From NCBI RefSeq assembly GCF_900106945.1, contig NZ_FNNE01000001.1, positions 478,795 to 542,794 on the forward strand: 64,000 bases of DNA. Direction: 5' to 3'. The DNA is from Marinobacter mobilis. Its GTDB lineage: Bacteria; Pseudomonadota; Gammaproteobacteria; Pseudomonadales; Oleiphilaceae. Numbering within the stretch: position 1 is the stretch's first letter; every line of letters begins with the position of its first letter. The notes under the pieces were generated by a model. The model saw only the letters and a list, made by a program, of their open reading frames with translations. It did no database searches and was not told the origin of the DNA. Of the stretch, positions 36,341 through 45,689 are shown piece after piece. A program made the translations under genes and the position numbers.

Positions 36341-37660
36341 GTGACTACAACTTCAATTAAACAGCGACTGCAAGCCGCCGAGAACTGGATACTGGCCAAC
36401 CCGAATCCGCCAGAAAGTCGGCCATGGACGTGGCTGTACCGGGTCGGGAGGGTCACCTATGCGCTGGTTCGTGACCTGTTGAGTGGGAACCTGGCGCTGC
36501 ACGCCATGAGCCTTGTCTACACGACCTTGCTGAGTATTGTGCCCTTGCTGGCCCTGAGCTTCTCCGTGTTAAAGGCGATGGGTGTCCACGAAAAACTGGA
36601 GCCGCTACTGTTCCAGTTTTTCGAGCCGATGGGCGTGCAGGGGGTCGAGTTGGGAGAGCGGATCCTGGGTTTCGTCGACAACATGAAAGTGGGGGTGCTG
36701 GGGTCGGTGGGGCTGGCCTTGCTGGTTTATACGGTCATTTCCCTGGTCCAGAAAATCGAGCGATCCTTCAACGTGATCTGGCGGGTTCCGCAGATGCGCT
36801 CCATGGCTCAGCGGTTCAGCAATTACCTCAGTGTGATCATGGTGGGGCCACTGTTGATGGCGGCAGCGATCGGCCTGACCGCGACCATTCTGTCGTCCTC
36901 GTTCGTGGTCAAACTGATGGAGATCGAGCCATTCGGCTCGGCCATCGTGACCGTTAGCCGGCTGATGCCGTTTTTCCTGGTGGTCGGTGCCTTTACGTTC
37001 GTCTACATCTTCATGCCGAACACCCGGGTGAAGCTGCACTATGCCCTGATAGGCGGGCTGATCGCCGGTATCACCTGGCAGGCCGCGGGGTTCCTGTTTG
37101 CATCTTTTGTCGCCGGATCCGCCCAGTACGCCGCGATCTATTCCAGTTTTGCCATCGGCATCATCCTGCTGATCTGGGTCTACGTGAACTGGATGATCCT
37201 GTTGCTGGGGGCGAGCATTACCTACTACCTGCAAAATCCCGGGGCGATCTCCAAACACGCGAAGGTTCAGGTATCGCCGGAGTTGCAGGAACACGTCAGT
37301 CTGGTGCTGATGTGGCTGGTGGCCAAGCCATTCAGCAAAGGTCAGCCGGCACCCCAGCAGGAAGCGCTTGAGGCGCAATTGCGTATTCCTGCTGAAATTA
37401 CCCGTGCCGCCAGTGACAAACTGATCAAGGCGGGACTGTTGATTCTGGCGGGTGAACGTGGTGACTTGCTGGTGCCGGGGCGCTCACTGGATACCATTAC
37501 CATTCAGGATATCCTGCAGACGTCCCGTCGCGACGATGAACGGATAGTTACGCGGTTACCCCGAGTATTGCCGGACTTTGTCGTTGAGAGGCCAGTGCCA
37601 CACGGTGAGCTGACCCTGGCGCAGGTGCTGGAGAACGGGGAGGAGGCCGTAGTCGACTGA
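36341..37660 (+). CDS. YihY-family inner-membrane protein
   Basis: A 439-residue protein beginning at a GTG with AGGA upstream. The first 290 residues carry the six-helix YihY/virulence factor BrkB domain, with ALHAMSLVYTTLLSIVPLLALS near residue 55 and MPNTRVKLHYALIGG near 227. It was once mis-called ribonuclease BN. The C-terminal 140 residues are soluble and read like a winged-helix domain (ITRAASDKLIKAGLLILAGERGD), which occurs in longer family members. Substrate and role are unknown. Confidence 0.85.
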   Translation: MTTTSIKQRLQAAENWILANPNPPESRPWTWLYRVGRVTYALVRDLLSGNLALHAMSLVYTTLLSIVPLLALSFSVLKAMGVHEKLEPLLFQFFEPMGVQGVELGERILGFVDNMKVGVLGSVGLALLVYTVISLVQKIERSFNVIWRVPQMRSMAQRFSNYLSVIMVGPLLMAAAIGLTATILSSSFVVKLMEIEPFGSAIVTVSRLMPFFLVVGAFTFVYIFMPNTRVKLHYALIGGLIAGITWQAAGFLFASFVAGSAQYAAIYSSFAIGIILLIWVYVNWMILLLGASITYYLQNPGAISKHAKVQVSPELQEHVSLVLMWLVAKPFSKGQPAPQQEALEAQLRIPAEITRAASDKLIKAGLLILAGERGDLLVPGRSLDTITIQDILQTSRRDDERIVTRLPRVLPDFVVERPVPHGELTLAQVLENGEEAVVD

Positions 37661-37814
37661 CGGGCTCATGTCAGCGGCTGTTTCCCGGAGCCGGCTCACC
37701 ACTGTGTGGTGGGCCTTGTGAGCATGGCTTCCGGGCGTCGAGAGAGGCTTAAGTCACGTGGCCCGGGCCTTGAGGCCCGGAACAGCACAGTTTGACGGCC
37801 AGCAGGGATAGCGC

Positions 37815-39050
37815 TCAGAGCGCCGTCAGCGATTGTCCGAACACAAAGAAGAACTGGCACACGCCCGCGGCGAAACCAAGGAATGCGCCCACCAGAATCA
37901 GCTTGATCTCATCTTCCTGGAAACAGGGCCGCAATAGGTCCTGAAACTCCTCCGAAGACAGGGCCACCATACGTTCAACCATAATGGACTTCACCGCTTC
38001 GGCACGATCTTTCTGAAACACCGGGTTGTTGAAGGAATTCTGTGAGATCTCGATGGCTTTTTCGCCGACCTGGTTCTTCAGGGTCGCGAAACCGGTGGGG
38101 CCAAACGCCATTTGGGTCAGGGCCTTGGCCATGCCAGCGGTTTCATCCACCAATGGCTTGATGTGTTTTTTGACCATGTTGCGGGCGCGTTCGCCGTTGG
38201 CGCCGTTAAGAATCGCGTTGATGATGTTGCCAACGGTCAGGATTTCGTGGGTAACGATGTGGCAGAAGGACTCGGCCACGGCATCCTGGCGCCGCAGGAA
38301 CAGGCCCTGGATCTTGATAGGACCGAACTTTTTAGGGTGCAGGGGGCGGAAGATCACGTTCAGGGCAATCCAGTTAGTGGCCCAGCCAACCAGCAGGCCA
38401 AACACGGGCAGTACCCACCAGCCCTGGTAGAAATACCAGACCCCCATCTGTACCAGACCGAACAGGAAACCGAAGTACAGGCCGGAGTTGATGATGAAGC
38501 GGAACTCCACCTCACCGCATTCCTGGAAGATGCGGTTCAGCAGTTGCTTGTCGGCCACCAGCTTTTCAATGACCATCCCCTTGATGTCCAGCAACGCCTC
38601 GATGTTGTCTGAAATGTCGTCAACCAGCTTGTCGATCTGCTGTGGCATCGACTTGCGCACCCGGTCATAGACCATACGGCGCGCAGACATCGGCAGGTTC
38701 TCCCAGAAGGTCGGGTACTCCTGGAGCATCATGTCATCGACGTATTCCTCAACCCGCGGGTCAACGGTCTCAAGCACATGGGCGGCCAGCACTTTGGGGT
38801 CGATCTGCTGAAAGATTTCCTGAACGGTACCGATTTTGGAGATGGTGGCATCCACGCTGATCGAGGCCATCTTCCGAGCCTTGGACGGGATAATGCCCTG
38901 CCAGCCGAGCAAAGGGGGGCGGCCAACGAATTCCAGCGGGAGAAACGTCATTTTTATTGCCAGCCAGTTGGTACTCCAGCCAATCAGGGCGGCAACGACA
39001 GGAATACTGAGGTACTGCCAGAACTCTGCCTGAGTTAAGAGATTCGTCAT
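37815..39050 (-). CDS. DUF445-family membrane protein
   Basis: A 411-residue protein with hydrophobic segments near residues 10-30, 185-225 and at the C-terminus, separated by long helical, charged regions. An internal duplication is visible: GWSTNWLAIKMTFLPL (about residue 24) recurs as GWATNWIALNVIFRPL (about 222), each followed by a P-x-LL/IKI-x-G stretch. The family has no established function. A good leftward promoter lies upstream at 39166-39195. Downstream (37742-37760) there is a short CGGGCCTTGAGGCCCG hairpin without T tract. Confidence 0.85.
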   Translation of the reverse strand: MTNLLTQAEFWQYLSIPVVAALIGWSTNWLAIKMTFLPLEFVGRPPLLGWQGIIPSKARKMASISVDATISKIGTVQEIFQQIDPKVLAAHVLETVDPRVEEYVDDMMLQEYPTFWENLPMSARRMVYDRVRKSMPQQIDKLVDDISDNIEALLDIKGMVIEKLVADKQLLNRIFQECGEVEFRFIINSGLYFGFLFGLVQMGVWYFYQGWWVLPVFGLLVGWATNWIALNVIFRPLHPKKFGPIKIQGLFLRRQDAVAESFCHIVTHEILTVGNIINAILNGANGERARNMVKKHIKPLVDETAGMAKALTQMAFGPTGFATLKNQVGEKAIEISQNSFNNPVFQKDRAEAVKSIMVERMVALSSEEFQDLLRPCFQEDEIKLILVGAFLGFAAGVCQFFFVFGQSLTAL

Positions 39051-39165
39051 CAGGAACTCACGTGTTGTTTTATCGTTTTAGTGTTCTCTATGTCCGGGCT
39101 GCCGTGCCTCGGAAGCGTCCCCAGCCAGGCATGCTGTGGTTAAGGGTTGTTGACGCAATCGCAGG

Positions 39166-39195
39166 ATAATGTTGTCTGGCAGGTAACCTTGTCAA
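39166..39195 (-). promoter_or_regulatory. Probable sigma-70 promoter of the DUF445 gene
   Basis: On the reverse strand, TTGACA (39190-39195) and CATTAT (39166-39171) are 18 bp apart, pointing to the DUF445 gene about 115 bp downstream. Judged by eye only. Confidence 0.45.
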
Positions 39196-39239
39196 TGACT
39201 AAGCCGACGAAACGGTCAGGACGGCATAGTCATCGACGG

Positions 39240-39989
39240 TCACTGGAGCCCGGCTTTCTCCCGGTAATCCCCCCACAGCCACTGGCATAGAGCGATGGCG
39301 GCCACAGGGGCTGTTTCGGTACGCAATACTCTGGGCCCTAGCGTTGTCGCCAGGAATCCCTGGGCTTCTGCCGCGACAATTTCGCTGGTGCTCAGGCCGC
39401 CCTCCGGCCCAATCATCAGGGCGACTTCTTCCGGTCGGGCCAGAGCTTCCAGGGACTGGCTGGAGCGGTGATGCAGCACCAGACGCACCGGGGCTGAACG
39501 GGTGTAGTCAAACCATTGCTCCAGGGTCATGACCTGGGTGATCTCAGGCACAACAGCCCGGCCGCATTGCTCCGCTGCGCTGATGGCAACGCCCCGCCAG
39601 TGACGAAGCCGTTTGTCTTCGCGGTCGCCTTTCAGGCGCACGTCACAGCGCTCGCTCACCAGCGGTACGATGGTGGTGACCCCCATCTCGACGCTTTTCT
39701 GGATGGCATAATCCATGCGGTCACCCTTCGACAGGGTTTGCCCCAGTACCAGTTTCAGTGACGACTCGCTGTCATTGCGGCGAGGTTCGCCCAGGGTGAC
39801 GGTCACCTCCCGCTTGCCCACCGTGGTGATGGTGGCCGGGTAATCATGGCCGTCACCATTGAACAGTTCCAAGGCCTCTCCGGCCTGCATGCGCAGTACG
39901 CGGCCAACATGCTGGGCGGCGTTCTCCTCAAGGGCAAGGGTCTGCCCGGCCACTAACGGGATCGGGGAATAGATTCTGGGGATTCTCAT
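39240..39989 (-). CDS. rsmE: 16S rRNA (uracil-1498 N3)-methyltransferase
   Basis: A 249-residue SPOUT-family methyltransferase. The PUA-like N-terminal part (about residues 1-70) is followed by the trefoil-knot domain with LGQTLSKGDRMDYAIQKSVE, MIGPEGGLSTSEI (about 192-204) and LGPRVLRTETA (about 218-228), the last two forming the SAM site. It methylates 16S rRNA in the small subunit. It begins 3 bp after the bioA stop on the same strand, so the two are in one operon. Confidence 0.95.
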   Translation of the reverse strand: MRIPRIYSPIPLVAGQTLALEENAAQHVGRVLRMQAGEALELFNGDGHDYPATITTVGKREVTVTLGEPRRNDSESSLKLVLGQTLSKGDRMDYAIQKSVEMGVTTIVPLVSERCDVRLKGDREDKRLRHWRGVAISAAEQCGRAVVPEITQVMTLEQWFDYTRSAPVRLVLHHRSSQSLEALARPEEVALMIGPEGGLSTSEIVAAEAQGFLATTLGPRVLRTETAPVAAIALCQWLWGDYREKAGLQ

Positions 39990-39992
39990 GGG

Positions 39993-41342
39993 TCAGTCTC
40001 GAACAGCGATATCTATGCCTTCGCTGGCGACCTGGGCGAGGTGGCGAATCTGCTCCTCGGTGATCACATACGGCGGCATAAAGTAGACCACGTTGCCCAG
40101 GGGGCGGAGCAGGGCTTGGCGGGTCAGGGCATGCTGGTAGACGCGCAGTCCCCGGCGTTCCTGCCAAGGGAAAGCCGTCTTGCTGGCTTTATCTTTCACC
40201 ATTTCGATGGCCAGAGTCATGCCGTGCTGACGGATGTCGCCTACATTGGGGTGGTCAGCCAGGTGTGCGACCGACTCGGCCATGCACGCCGACAGACGCC
40301 GGTTGTTCTCGATGACCTGATCGGTGCGGAAAATGTCGAGGGTTGCCAGTGCCACCGCGCAGCCAATGGGATTGCCGGTGTAACTGTGGGAGTGCAGGAA
40401 CGCCCGCATGGTTTCGTAGTCGTCGTAGAAGGCGTCGTACACCTTGTTGCTGGTCAGCACCACGGACAGTGGCAGATAGCCGGCGGTCAGTCCTTTTGAC
40501 AGGCACATGAAGTCTGGGGTGATGTCGGCCTGTTCGCAGGCGAACAGGGTGCCGGTGCGGCCAAAGCCCACCGCGATCTCATCGGCAATCAGGTGAACCC
40601 CATAACGGTCGCAGGCTTCACGCAGCTTGGTGTGGTAGATCGGATGGTGCATGCGCATGTGACCGGCGCACTGGATCAGCGGTTCGACCACCACCGCACA
40701 GATTTCGTTGTGGCGTTCTGCGAGGATCTGCTCCATGGCCTCGAACTGGCGCAGGGCGTAGGCCTCGTCGGTTTCGCCCTCTTCCTTGTTATAGGCGTCC
40801 GGTGACGGTGCGGTAATCACTTCCATCAGCAGCGGCTGGTAGGTGTCCTTGTAGAGGGCGACATCGCCCAGAGCCAGGGCGCCGAGGGTTTCGCCATGGT
40901 AGCTGTTGCTGAGATTGACGAAGTTTTTCTTCTCCGGTTTGCCGTGGTTCTTCCAGTAGTGGTAGCTCATCTTCAGTGCCGCTTCGATGGCGGATGAGCC
41001 GTTATCGGCATAGAAGCATTTGTCGAGTCCGGGTGGCGTCACCTCAACCAGCTGTTCGGAAAGGCGAACCACTGGCTCATGGCTGAAGCCGGCAAGGATG
41101 ACATGCTCAAGCTGGCCAATCTGTTCCTGGATGGCGGCGTTGATGCGCGGGTTGGCATGGCCAAACAGGTTTACCCACCATGAGCTGACGGCGTCGATAA
41201 AACGGTTGCCTTCGAAGTCCTCAAGCCAGACTCCGTCACCACGTTTGATCGGAATCAGGGGGAGGGATTCATGGTCTTTCATCTGGGTGCAGGGGTGCCA
41301 GACAGCTTTGAGGTCTCTTGCGACGAGTTCTGCATTGCGCAT
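39993..41342 (-). CDS. bioA: Adenosylmethionine-8-amino-7-oxononanoate aminotransferase
   Basis: A 449-residue PLP enzyme of biotin synthesis, converting KAPA to DAPA with SAM as amino donor. The ATG at 41342 follows AAAGGAG at good spacing; the open frame runs back to 41495 but those codons are not credible. Family blocks are WHPCTQMKDHESLPL at the N-terminus, DAVSSWWVNLFGHANPRINA, DNGSSAIEAALKMSYHYW and HLIADEIAVGFGRTG, with the PLP lysine in CLSKGLTAGYLPLS. It leads the bioA-rsmE operon. Confidence 0.96.
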   Translation of the reverse strand: MRNAELVARDLKAVWHPCTQMKDHESLPLIPIKRGDGVWLEDFEGNRFIDAVSSWWVNLFGHANPRINAAIQEQIGQLEHVILAGFSHEPVVRLSEQLVEVTPPGLDKCFYADNGSSAIEAALKMSYHYWKNHGKPEKKNFVNLSNSYHGETLGALALGDVALYKDTYQPLLMEVITAPSPDAYNKEEGETDEAYALRQFEAMEQILAERHNEICAVVVEPLIQCAGHMRMHHPIYHTKLREACDRYGVHLIADEIAVGFGRTGTLFACEQADITPDFMCLSKGLTAGYLPLSVVLTSNKVYDAFYDDYETMRAFLHSHSYTGNPIGCAVALATLDIFRTDQVIENNRRLSACMAESVAHLADHPNVGDIRQHGMTLAIEMVKDKASKTAFPWQERRGLRVYQHALTRQALLRPLGNVVYFMPPYVITEEQIRHLAQVASEGIDIAVRD

Positions 41343-41527
41343 GGTCAGGTCTCCTTTCGGCCTCTGAATAGGGCGGTGGGTGTCATTAAACCCCACATCA
41401 TACTGTTGGCTAGGTGTCCGATGCCAGCTCTGTGGCTGCATTGCCAGTGCCTGGTGATCCAGCGGCCAATGTCGCGACCGGGCGGGCAACCGCACAATGG
41501 ACTAAACAATAATTTCGGAGACAACTT

Positions 41528-42028
41528 ATGCAGTTGGAACAAACACACGCCTACGACGCCGGCGTTGAGCAGGTGCTGGGGGCGTTTCTGAGTGAAGGGC
41601 ATATTCTCGCTAAGAATGATCAGGTGGGAGCCCGCAATGTGGAAATCAGAGAGCTGAGCCGTACCGACCAGACCGCCAAACTGGTGATCAGTCGTGAAGT
41701 GAAGTCCTCAATGGCTGTGCCGGGTATTCTTGCCAGTTTCCATCGCGAGTGGAACAAGATTCGCCAGGAAGAACACTGGTTCCGAAAAGATGAGGCGGAA
41801 TGGCATTGCGAGTACCGGGTGCACCTGGAAGGCGTGCCGGTCCGGATCAAAGGCAACATGCGCCTGCAGGGCAATGGCGATGCCTGCATCAATCATGTGA
41901 GCCTGGATGTCCATTGCGACCTGCCGCTGGTGGGTAAAAAAGTGGCGGCGTTCATCCTGGAGGATTCCCGCAGCAAAATGGAACAGGAACACAATGCCAG
42001 CCGTGGGCTGATCAACGAGAACCGATAA
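41528..42028 (+). CDS. DUF2505-like (SRPBCC fold) protein
   Basis: A 166-residue soluble protein. The opening YDAGVEQVLGAFLSEGHI and the later EYRVHLEGVPVRIKGNMRL with KVAAFILEDSRSKMEQEHNASRGLI fit the DUF2505 family of START/SRPBCC-fold proteins, which may bind a hydrophobic ligand. No catalytic residues are recognised. It stands alone, divergent from bioA across a 185-bp region, and converges with the orphan binding protein gene. Function unknown. Confidence 0.75.
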   Translation: MQLEQTHAYDAGVEQVLGAFLSEGHILAKNDQVGARNVEIRELSRTDQTAKLVISREVKSSMAVPGILASFHREWNKIRQEEHWFRKDEAEWHCEYRVHLEGVPVRIKGNMRLQGNGDACINHVSLDVHCDLPLVGKKVAAFILEDSRSKMEQEHNASRGLINENR

Positions 42029-42059
42029 CCCGACCGGTTCCTGAGGTTTGACTCCCGGC

Positions 42060-42830
42060 TCAGCGGTTTACCGTCTGCTGGCCGTCTGGCAGGGAGTCGA
42101 ACCACTTCTCATAGACCGCCTGGTAGGTGCCGTCATTCCGGATCTCCTCCAGAGCGGCATTCACACGGTCTACCCATTCACTGTCTTTTCTGAACGCGAT
42201 GCCGTACTGCTGGCTCTGATAGAGCGGGCCAACCGTCTTGACCTGTCCTTTGCCCTGGTTGCGGGCGAAAAAGCCCACGCTGGGCGCATCGAAGACCACG
42301 GCATCCACCGTGTCGGAAATCAGCGCGTTGTACATGTCGGCACTGCCCGGATAAGCGGCCACGCCGCTGTGATCATTCAGGCTGGACAGCAGGAAGTCAT
42401 ACCCGGTACTGCCGATTTTTGCGCCCACCCTCAAACCGTTCAGGTCCTCAAGGCCCGCGATCTGGTCATCGTCTTTACGGACCAGAATGCGCAATCCGGA
42501 GTCGTAATAGGGCTGTGAAAAGTCGATGATGGCCTGCCGCTCGCCCGTAATGGTGATGCCGGCAATGGCAATATCCGCCGTGCCGGCTTGCAGGGACGGA
42601 ATGATGTCGTTGAAATCCCGGGTTGTGAGCTGGTAATCAAAACCTGCGCGGCTGGCGATTTCGGTAAGGATATCGATATCGAAGCCGGTCATCTGTCCGG
42701 AATCCGGATCCATCATTTCAAAGGGGACAAAGCTGGGGTCGGTCACGACATGCAGGGTGTCTGCATTGACGTTTCCGGCAGTCGCGAAAAAGGAGACCGC
42801 GACAACGGTTCGGAGCCATTGTTTGCTCAT
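42060..42830 (-). CDS. Amino-acid-type periplasmic binding protein, orphan
   Basis: A 256-residue protein with a signal peptide (about residues 1-23, GNVNA) and the SBP_bac_3 fold. Typical blocks are VVTDPSFVPFEMMDPDSGQM, GFDIDILTEIA, LQAGTADIAIAGITIT and LNGLRVGAKIGSTG. It resembles GlnH/ArtJ-type proteins that deliver amino acids to ABC importers, but no permease or ATPase gene is adjacent. It is a single gene on the reverse strand upstream of, but separated from, metF. Confidence 0.85.
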   Translation of the reverse strand: MSKQWLRTVVAVSFFATAGNVNADTLHVVTDPSFVPFEMMDPDSGQMTGFDIDILTEIASRAGFDYQLTTRDFNDIIPSLQAGTADIAIAGITITGERQAIIDFSQPYYDSGLRILVRKDDDQIAGLEDLNGLRVGAKIGSTGYDFLLSSLNDHSGVAAYPGSADMYNALISDTVDAVVFDAPSVGFFARNQGKGQVKTVGPLYQSQQYGIAFRKDSEWVDRVNAALEEIRNDGTYQAVYEKWFDSLPDGQQTVNR

Positions 42831-42975
42831 GGCTGAACTCCCTGTCAGATCATGGTGCCCGGCGGATTATTGCGAATGGCTTATCTGGGAAGTGTAGACC
42901 ATGGCTGGCCGGTAGCAGAATCTTGGCGGGGAGAGAAGGGCCTTTCCCGGCTGGGGAAGGCCCTCTGGGGCAGCC

Positions 42976-43845
42976 TCAGAAAGCGATCTTCTCGCGCTCG
43001 CTGATCCCCAGGTATTGCCAGATATTGATGCTCGGCTCTGCCTGGTTGAGCGTGTAGAAATGGAGGCCGGGAACGCCGGCGTCCAGCAGCTTCTGGCACA
43101 TGTCAGTGATCACTTCCTCACCAAACTTGCGGATGCTGTCGGTGTCGTCGCCATAAGCTTCGAGCTGCTTACGGATCCAGCGAGGAATGTCGGCACCACA
43201 CATGTCGGAGAACCGCACCAGGCTGGAGAAGTTGACGATGGGCATGATGCCCGGCACCACCGGAATGGTCACGTTCATCTTCTCGAGCCGGTCGATGAAG
43301 TAGAAGTAACTGTCCGGATTGAAGAAGTACTGGGTAATGGCGCTGTTGGCACCGGCCTGTACTTTGCGGGCAAAGTTCTTCAGGTCATCTTCGGCGTTCC
43401 TGGCCTGGGGGTGGAATTCCGGATAGGCCGCCACTTCGATGTTGAACGTGTCGCCGCTGTGTTCACGGATAAATTCCACCAGTTCGTTGGCATAACGCAA
43501 CTCACCGGATGCGCCCATACCGGACGGCAGGTCGCCGCGCAGGGCAACAATGCGGTTGATACCGTTGGCCTTATACAGGTCCAACAGCTCCGCTACGCTC
43601 TCGCGGGTACCGCCGACGCACGACAGGTGCGGCGCCGTGGAGATGCCCTGCTTGTGCAGGTTAAGTACGGTTTCGACGGTGCGGTCGCGGGTGGAGCCAC
43701 CCGCGCCGAAGGTTACCGAGAAGAAGTCCGGGTTCACCCCGGCCAGGCGGTCGCGGACAACCTGGAGTTTGTCCTTGCCCTGGTCGGTCTTGGGCGGGAA
43801 AAACTCGAAGCTGAAGCGCCGCTTGAACTGCTTTTGGGATTCCAT
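42976..43845 (-). CDS. metF: Methylenetetrahydrofolate reductase
   Basis: A 289-residue FAD enzyme that makes 5-methyltetrahydrofolate for methionine synthesis. The N-terminal FEFFPPKTDQGKDKL, SVTFGAGGSTRDRT (about residues 42-55), PHLSCVGGTRESV and IVALRGDLPSG (about 98-108) are diagnostic. It lies 41 bp after ahcY on the same strand, so ahcY-metF form an operon within the methionine/SAM cycle cluster. Confidence 0.96.
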   Translation of the reverse strand: MESQKQFKRRFSFEFFPPKTDQGKDKLQVVRDRLAGVNPDFFSVTFGAGGSTRDRTVETVLNLHKQGISTAPHLSCVGGTRESVAELLDLYKANGINRIVALRGDLPSGMGASGELRYANELVEFIREHSGDTFNIEVAAYPEFHPQARNAEDDLKNFARKVQAGANSAITQYFFNPDSYFYFIDRLEKMNVTIPVVPGIMPIVNFSSLVRFSDMCGADIPRWIRKQLEAYGDDTDSIRKFGEEVITDMCQKLLDAGVPGLHFYTLNQAEPSINIWQYLGISEREKIAF

Positions 43846-43886
43846 GTTACTGCTCCCTGATCTCTGACGGACGGCCCGAGGGCCGA

Positions 43887-45281
43887 TCAGTACTTGTAGC
43901 TGTCCGGCTTGTAGGGGCCTTCGACCGCTACGCCGATGTATTTCGCCTGCTCTGTGGTGAGCTGGGTAATCACGCCGCCAAAACCTTCTACCATGGCGCG
44001 GGCCACTTCCTCGTCGAGCTGCTTCGGCAGAACTTCAACGTAGATGGCGTCGGCACGCTCAGCCTCTGGCAAGTCGGCGAACTTGCGCTCGAACAGGTAC
44101 ATCTGGGCCAGCACCTGGTTGGCGAATGAGCCGTCCATGATCCGCGACGGGTGTCCGGTGGCGTTACCGAGATTCACCAGACGGCCTTCCGACAGCAGGA
44201 TCAGGTGATCGTTGCTGGCACGGTCGCGGTAAACGATGTGAACCTGTGGTTTGACCTCGTCCCATTCCCAGGTCTTGCGCATGAAGGCCGTGTCGATTTC
44301 GTTGTCGAAGTGACCGATGTTGCACACCACGGCGCCGGATTTCAGAGCCTTCAGCATGTTGGCGTCACAGACGTTGAAGTTACCGGTGGTGGTCACCAGC
44401 AGGTCGGTGTTGGCCAGCAGTGCCTTGTTGATGCTGTCTTCGCTGCCGCTGTTGACGCCGTTGAGGTACGGGGAAACCACCTCAAAACCGTCCATGCAGG
44501 CCTGCATGGCACAGATCGGGTCCGCTTCGGTGACCTTGACGATCATGCCTTCCTGGCGCAGGGAAGCGGCAGAGCCCTTGCCCACGTCACCGTAACCGAT
44601 CACCAGTGCCTTCTTGCCGGCCATCAGGTGGTCGGTGCCGCGCTTGATGGCGTCGTTGAGGCTGTGACGACAGCCGTACTTGTTGTCGTTCTTGGACTTG
44701 GTGACCGCATCGTTAACGTTGATGGCCGGTACTTTCAGGGAGCCGTCGCGCAGCATTTCCTGCAGACGGTGAACGCCGGTGGTGGTTTCTTCGGTCACAC
44801 CGTGACAGTTGGCCAGAATGCTCTGGTAGCTGTCGTGGAGCAGAGCGGTGAGGTCGCCGCCGTCGTCCAGGATCATGTTCGGTTCCCAGCCTTCGATGTC
44901 AGCACCGACGGTCCGCTCCAGACACCACTCGTATTCTTCTTCGGTCTCACCTTTCCAGGCGAAAACCGGAATGCCCTGAGCCGCGATGGCTGCGGCGGCG
45001 TGATCCTGAGTGGAAAAAATGTTGCAGGAAGACCAGCGAACATTGGCACCCAGTTCCACCAGGGTTTCGATCAGGACGGCGGTCTGGATGGTCATGTGGA
45101 TGCAGCCCATGATGTTGGCGCCTTTCAGCGGCTGATCGGCTTTGTACTTGTTACGCAGGGCCATCAGTGCCGGCATCTCGCCTTCGGCGATCTGGATTTC
45201 CTTGCGGCCGTAATCGGCCAGGGAAATGTCGCGGACTTTGTAATCCTGGTTGGCGTTCAGTTGTTCTGCCGGAGTGCTCAT
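43887..45281 (-). CDS. ahcY: Adenosylhomocysteinase
   Basis: A 464-residue NAD-dependent enzyme that splits S-adenosylhomocysteine into adenosine and homocysteine, removing the inhibitor made by methyl transfer. The start at 45281 follows AGGAGA; upstream open codons run through the structured repeat and are not coding. Family blocks are [56 protein letters not shown] and the NAD motif [13 protein letters not shown] long insertion after residue 150, typical of the bacterial/plant form, is present. It lies 408 bp behind metK and 41 bp before metF. Confidence 0.97.
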   Translation of the reverse strand: MSTPAEQLNANQDYKVRDISLADYGRKEIQIAEGEMPALMALRNKYKADQPLKGANIMGCIHMTIQTAVLIETLVELGANVRWSSCNIFSTQDHAAAAIAAQGIPVFAWKGETEEEYEWCLERTVGADIEGWEPNMILDDGGDLTALLHDSYQSILANCHGVTEETTTGVHRLQEMLRDGSLKVPAINVNDAVTKSKNDNKYGCRHSLNDAIKRGTDHLMAGKKALVIGYGDVGKGSAASLRQEGMIVKVTEADPICAMQACMDGFEVVSPYLNGVNSGSEDSINKALLANTDLLVTTTGNFNVCDANMLKALKSGAVVCNIGHFDNEIDTAFMRKTWEWDEVKPQVHIVYRDRASNDHLILLSEGRLVNLGNATGHPSRIMDGSFANQVLAQMYLFERKFADLPEAERADAIYVEVLPKQLDEEVARAMVEGFGGVITQLTTEQAKYIGVAVEGPYKPDSYKY

Positions 45282-45349
45282 GGTGTTCTCCTGTCGCTTT
45301 CTGTGTTTTTTGCAGGCCAGTCTTGCGGACTGCTGAAATTGGTTGTTTC

Positions 45350-45455
45350 GGGGGTGGGGGAGGCCTTCCGCGGAACCGCTACGAGCACATCCCTGTGCGC
45401 TTGGCTCCGGCCATCCATGGCCTCCGACATTCCGCGGAAGGCCTCCCCCACCCCC
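45350..45455. repeat. Structured inverted-repeat element, copy B
   Basis: Perfect 26-bp arms (45350-45375 and 45430-45455, starting GGGGGTGGGGGAGGCC) enclose hairpin GCAC-ATCCCT-GTGC (45385-45398) and hairpin GGCC-ATCCAT-GGCC (45409-45422). Read on the reverse strand the loops are ATGGAT and AGGGAT, as in copies A and C. The orientation is opposite to copy C. Confidence 0.85.
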
Positions 45456-45544
45456 CTCTTTCGTGCTTTGGGTGGCTGCCGTCTGAGCTGTCCCCAGGCG
45501 GTTTTCGATTTCTGATAATCGGTCACCGCAGATCAAAGCGGTGG

Positions 45545-45640
45545 TGAGGTCAGGCTTTTACGGACTGTTGGAGGCCATGGATGGCCGGAAACAAGCGTAC
45601 AGGGACGTACTTGCAGCGTGTCCGTAAAAGCCTGACCTCA
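45545..45640. repeat. Structured inverted-repeat element, copy C
   Basis: Perfect 20-bp arms (TGAGGTCAGGCTTTTACGGA at 45545-45564 and its complement at 45621-45640) enclose hairpin GGCC-ATGGAT-GGCC (45573-45586) and hairpin GTAC-AGGGAC-GTAC (45597-45610), 10 bases apart. The arms share no sequence with those of copies A or B, while the loop hexamers are kept. It starts 49 bp past the metK stop. Confidence 0.85.
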
Positions 45641-45689
45641 GCGCCGCCAACTCCAAGAGCTGGCGGGCTGGGCAGTTCGTCTTTGGCGT

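Larger units (their letters stand above)
45282..45689. other. 408-bp gap between metK and ahcY filled by two structured repeats
   Basis: About half of the gap is taken up by two repeat elements in opposite orientation (45350-45455 and 45545-45640). The parts left for an ahcY promoter are 45282-45349 and 45456-45544; no SahR-type ATATCAA palindrome and no SAH riboswitch was found there. ahcY-metF may be read from the metK promoter or from an unrecognised one. Confidence 0.7.

Noticed and set aside
44151..45515. 454-codon open frame antisense to ahcY
   Set aside because: It is a by-product of GC-rich codon use in ahcY, which is an unmistakable gene on the other strand; it also runs through a structured repeat.
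45282..45545. Long N-terminal extension of ahcY and a possible SAH riboswitch
   Set aside because: The extension encodes repeat sequence, and ATG 45281 has a strong ribosome-binding site. No SAH riboswitch core could be recognised.
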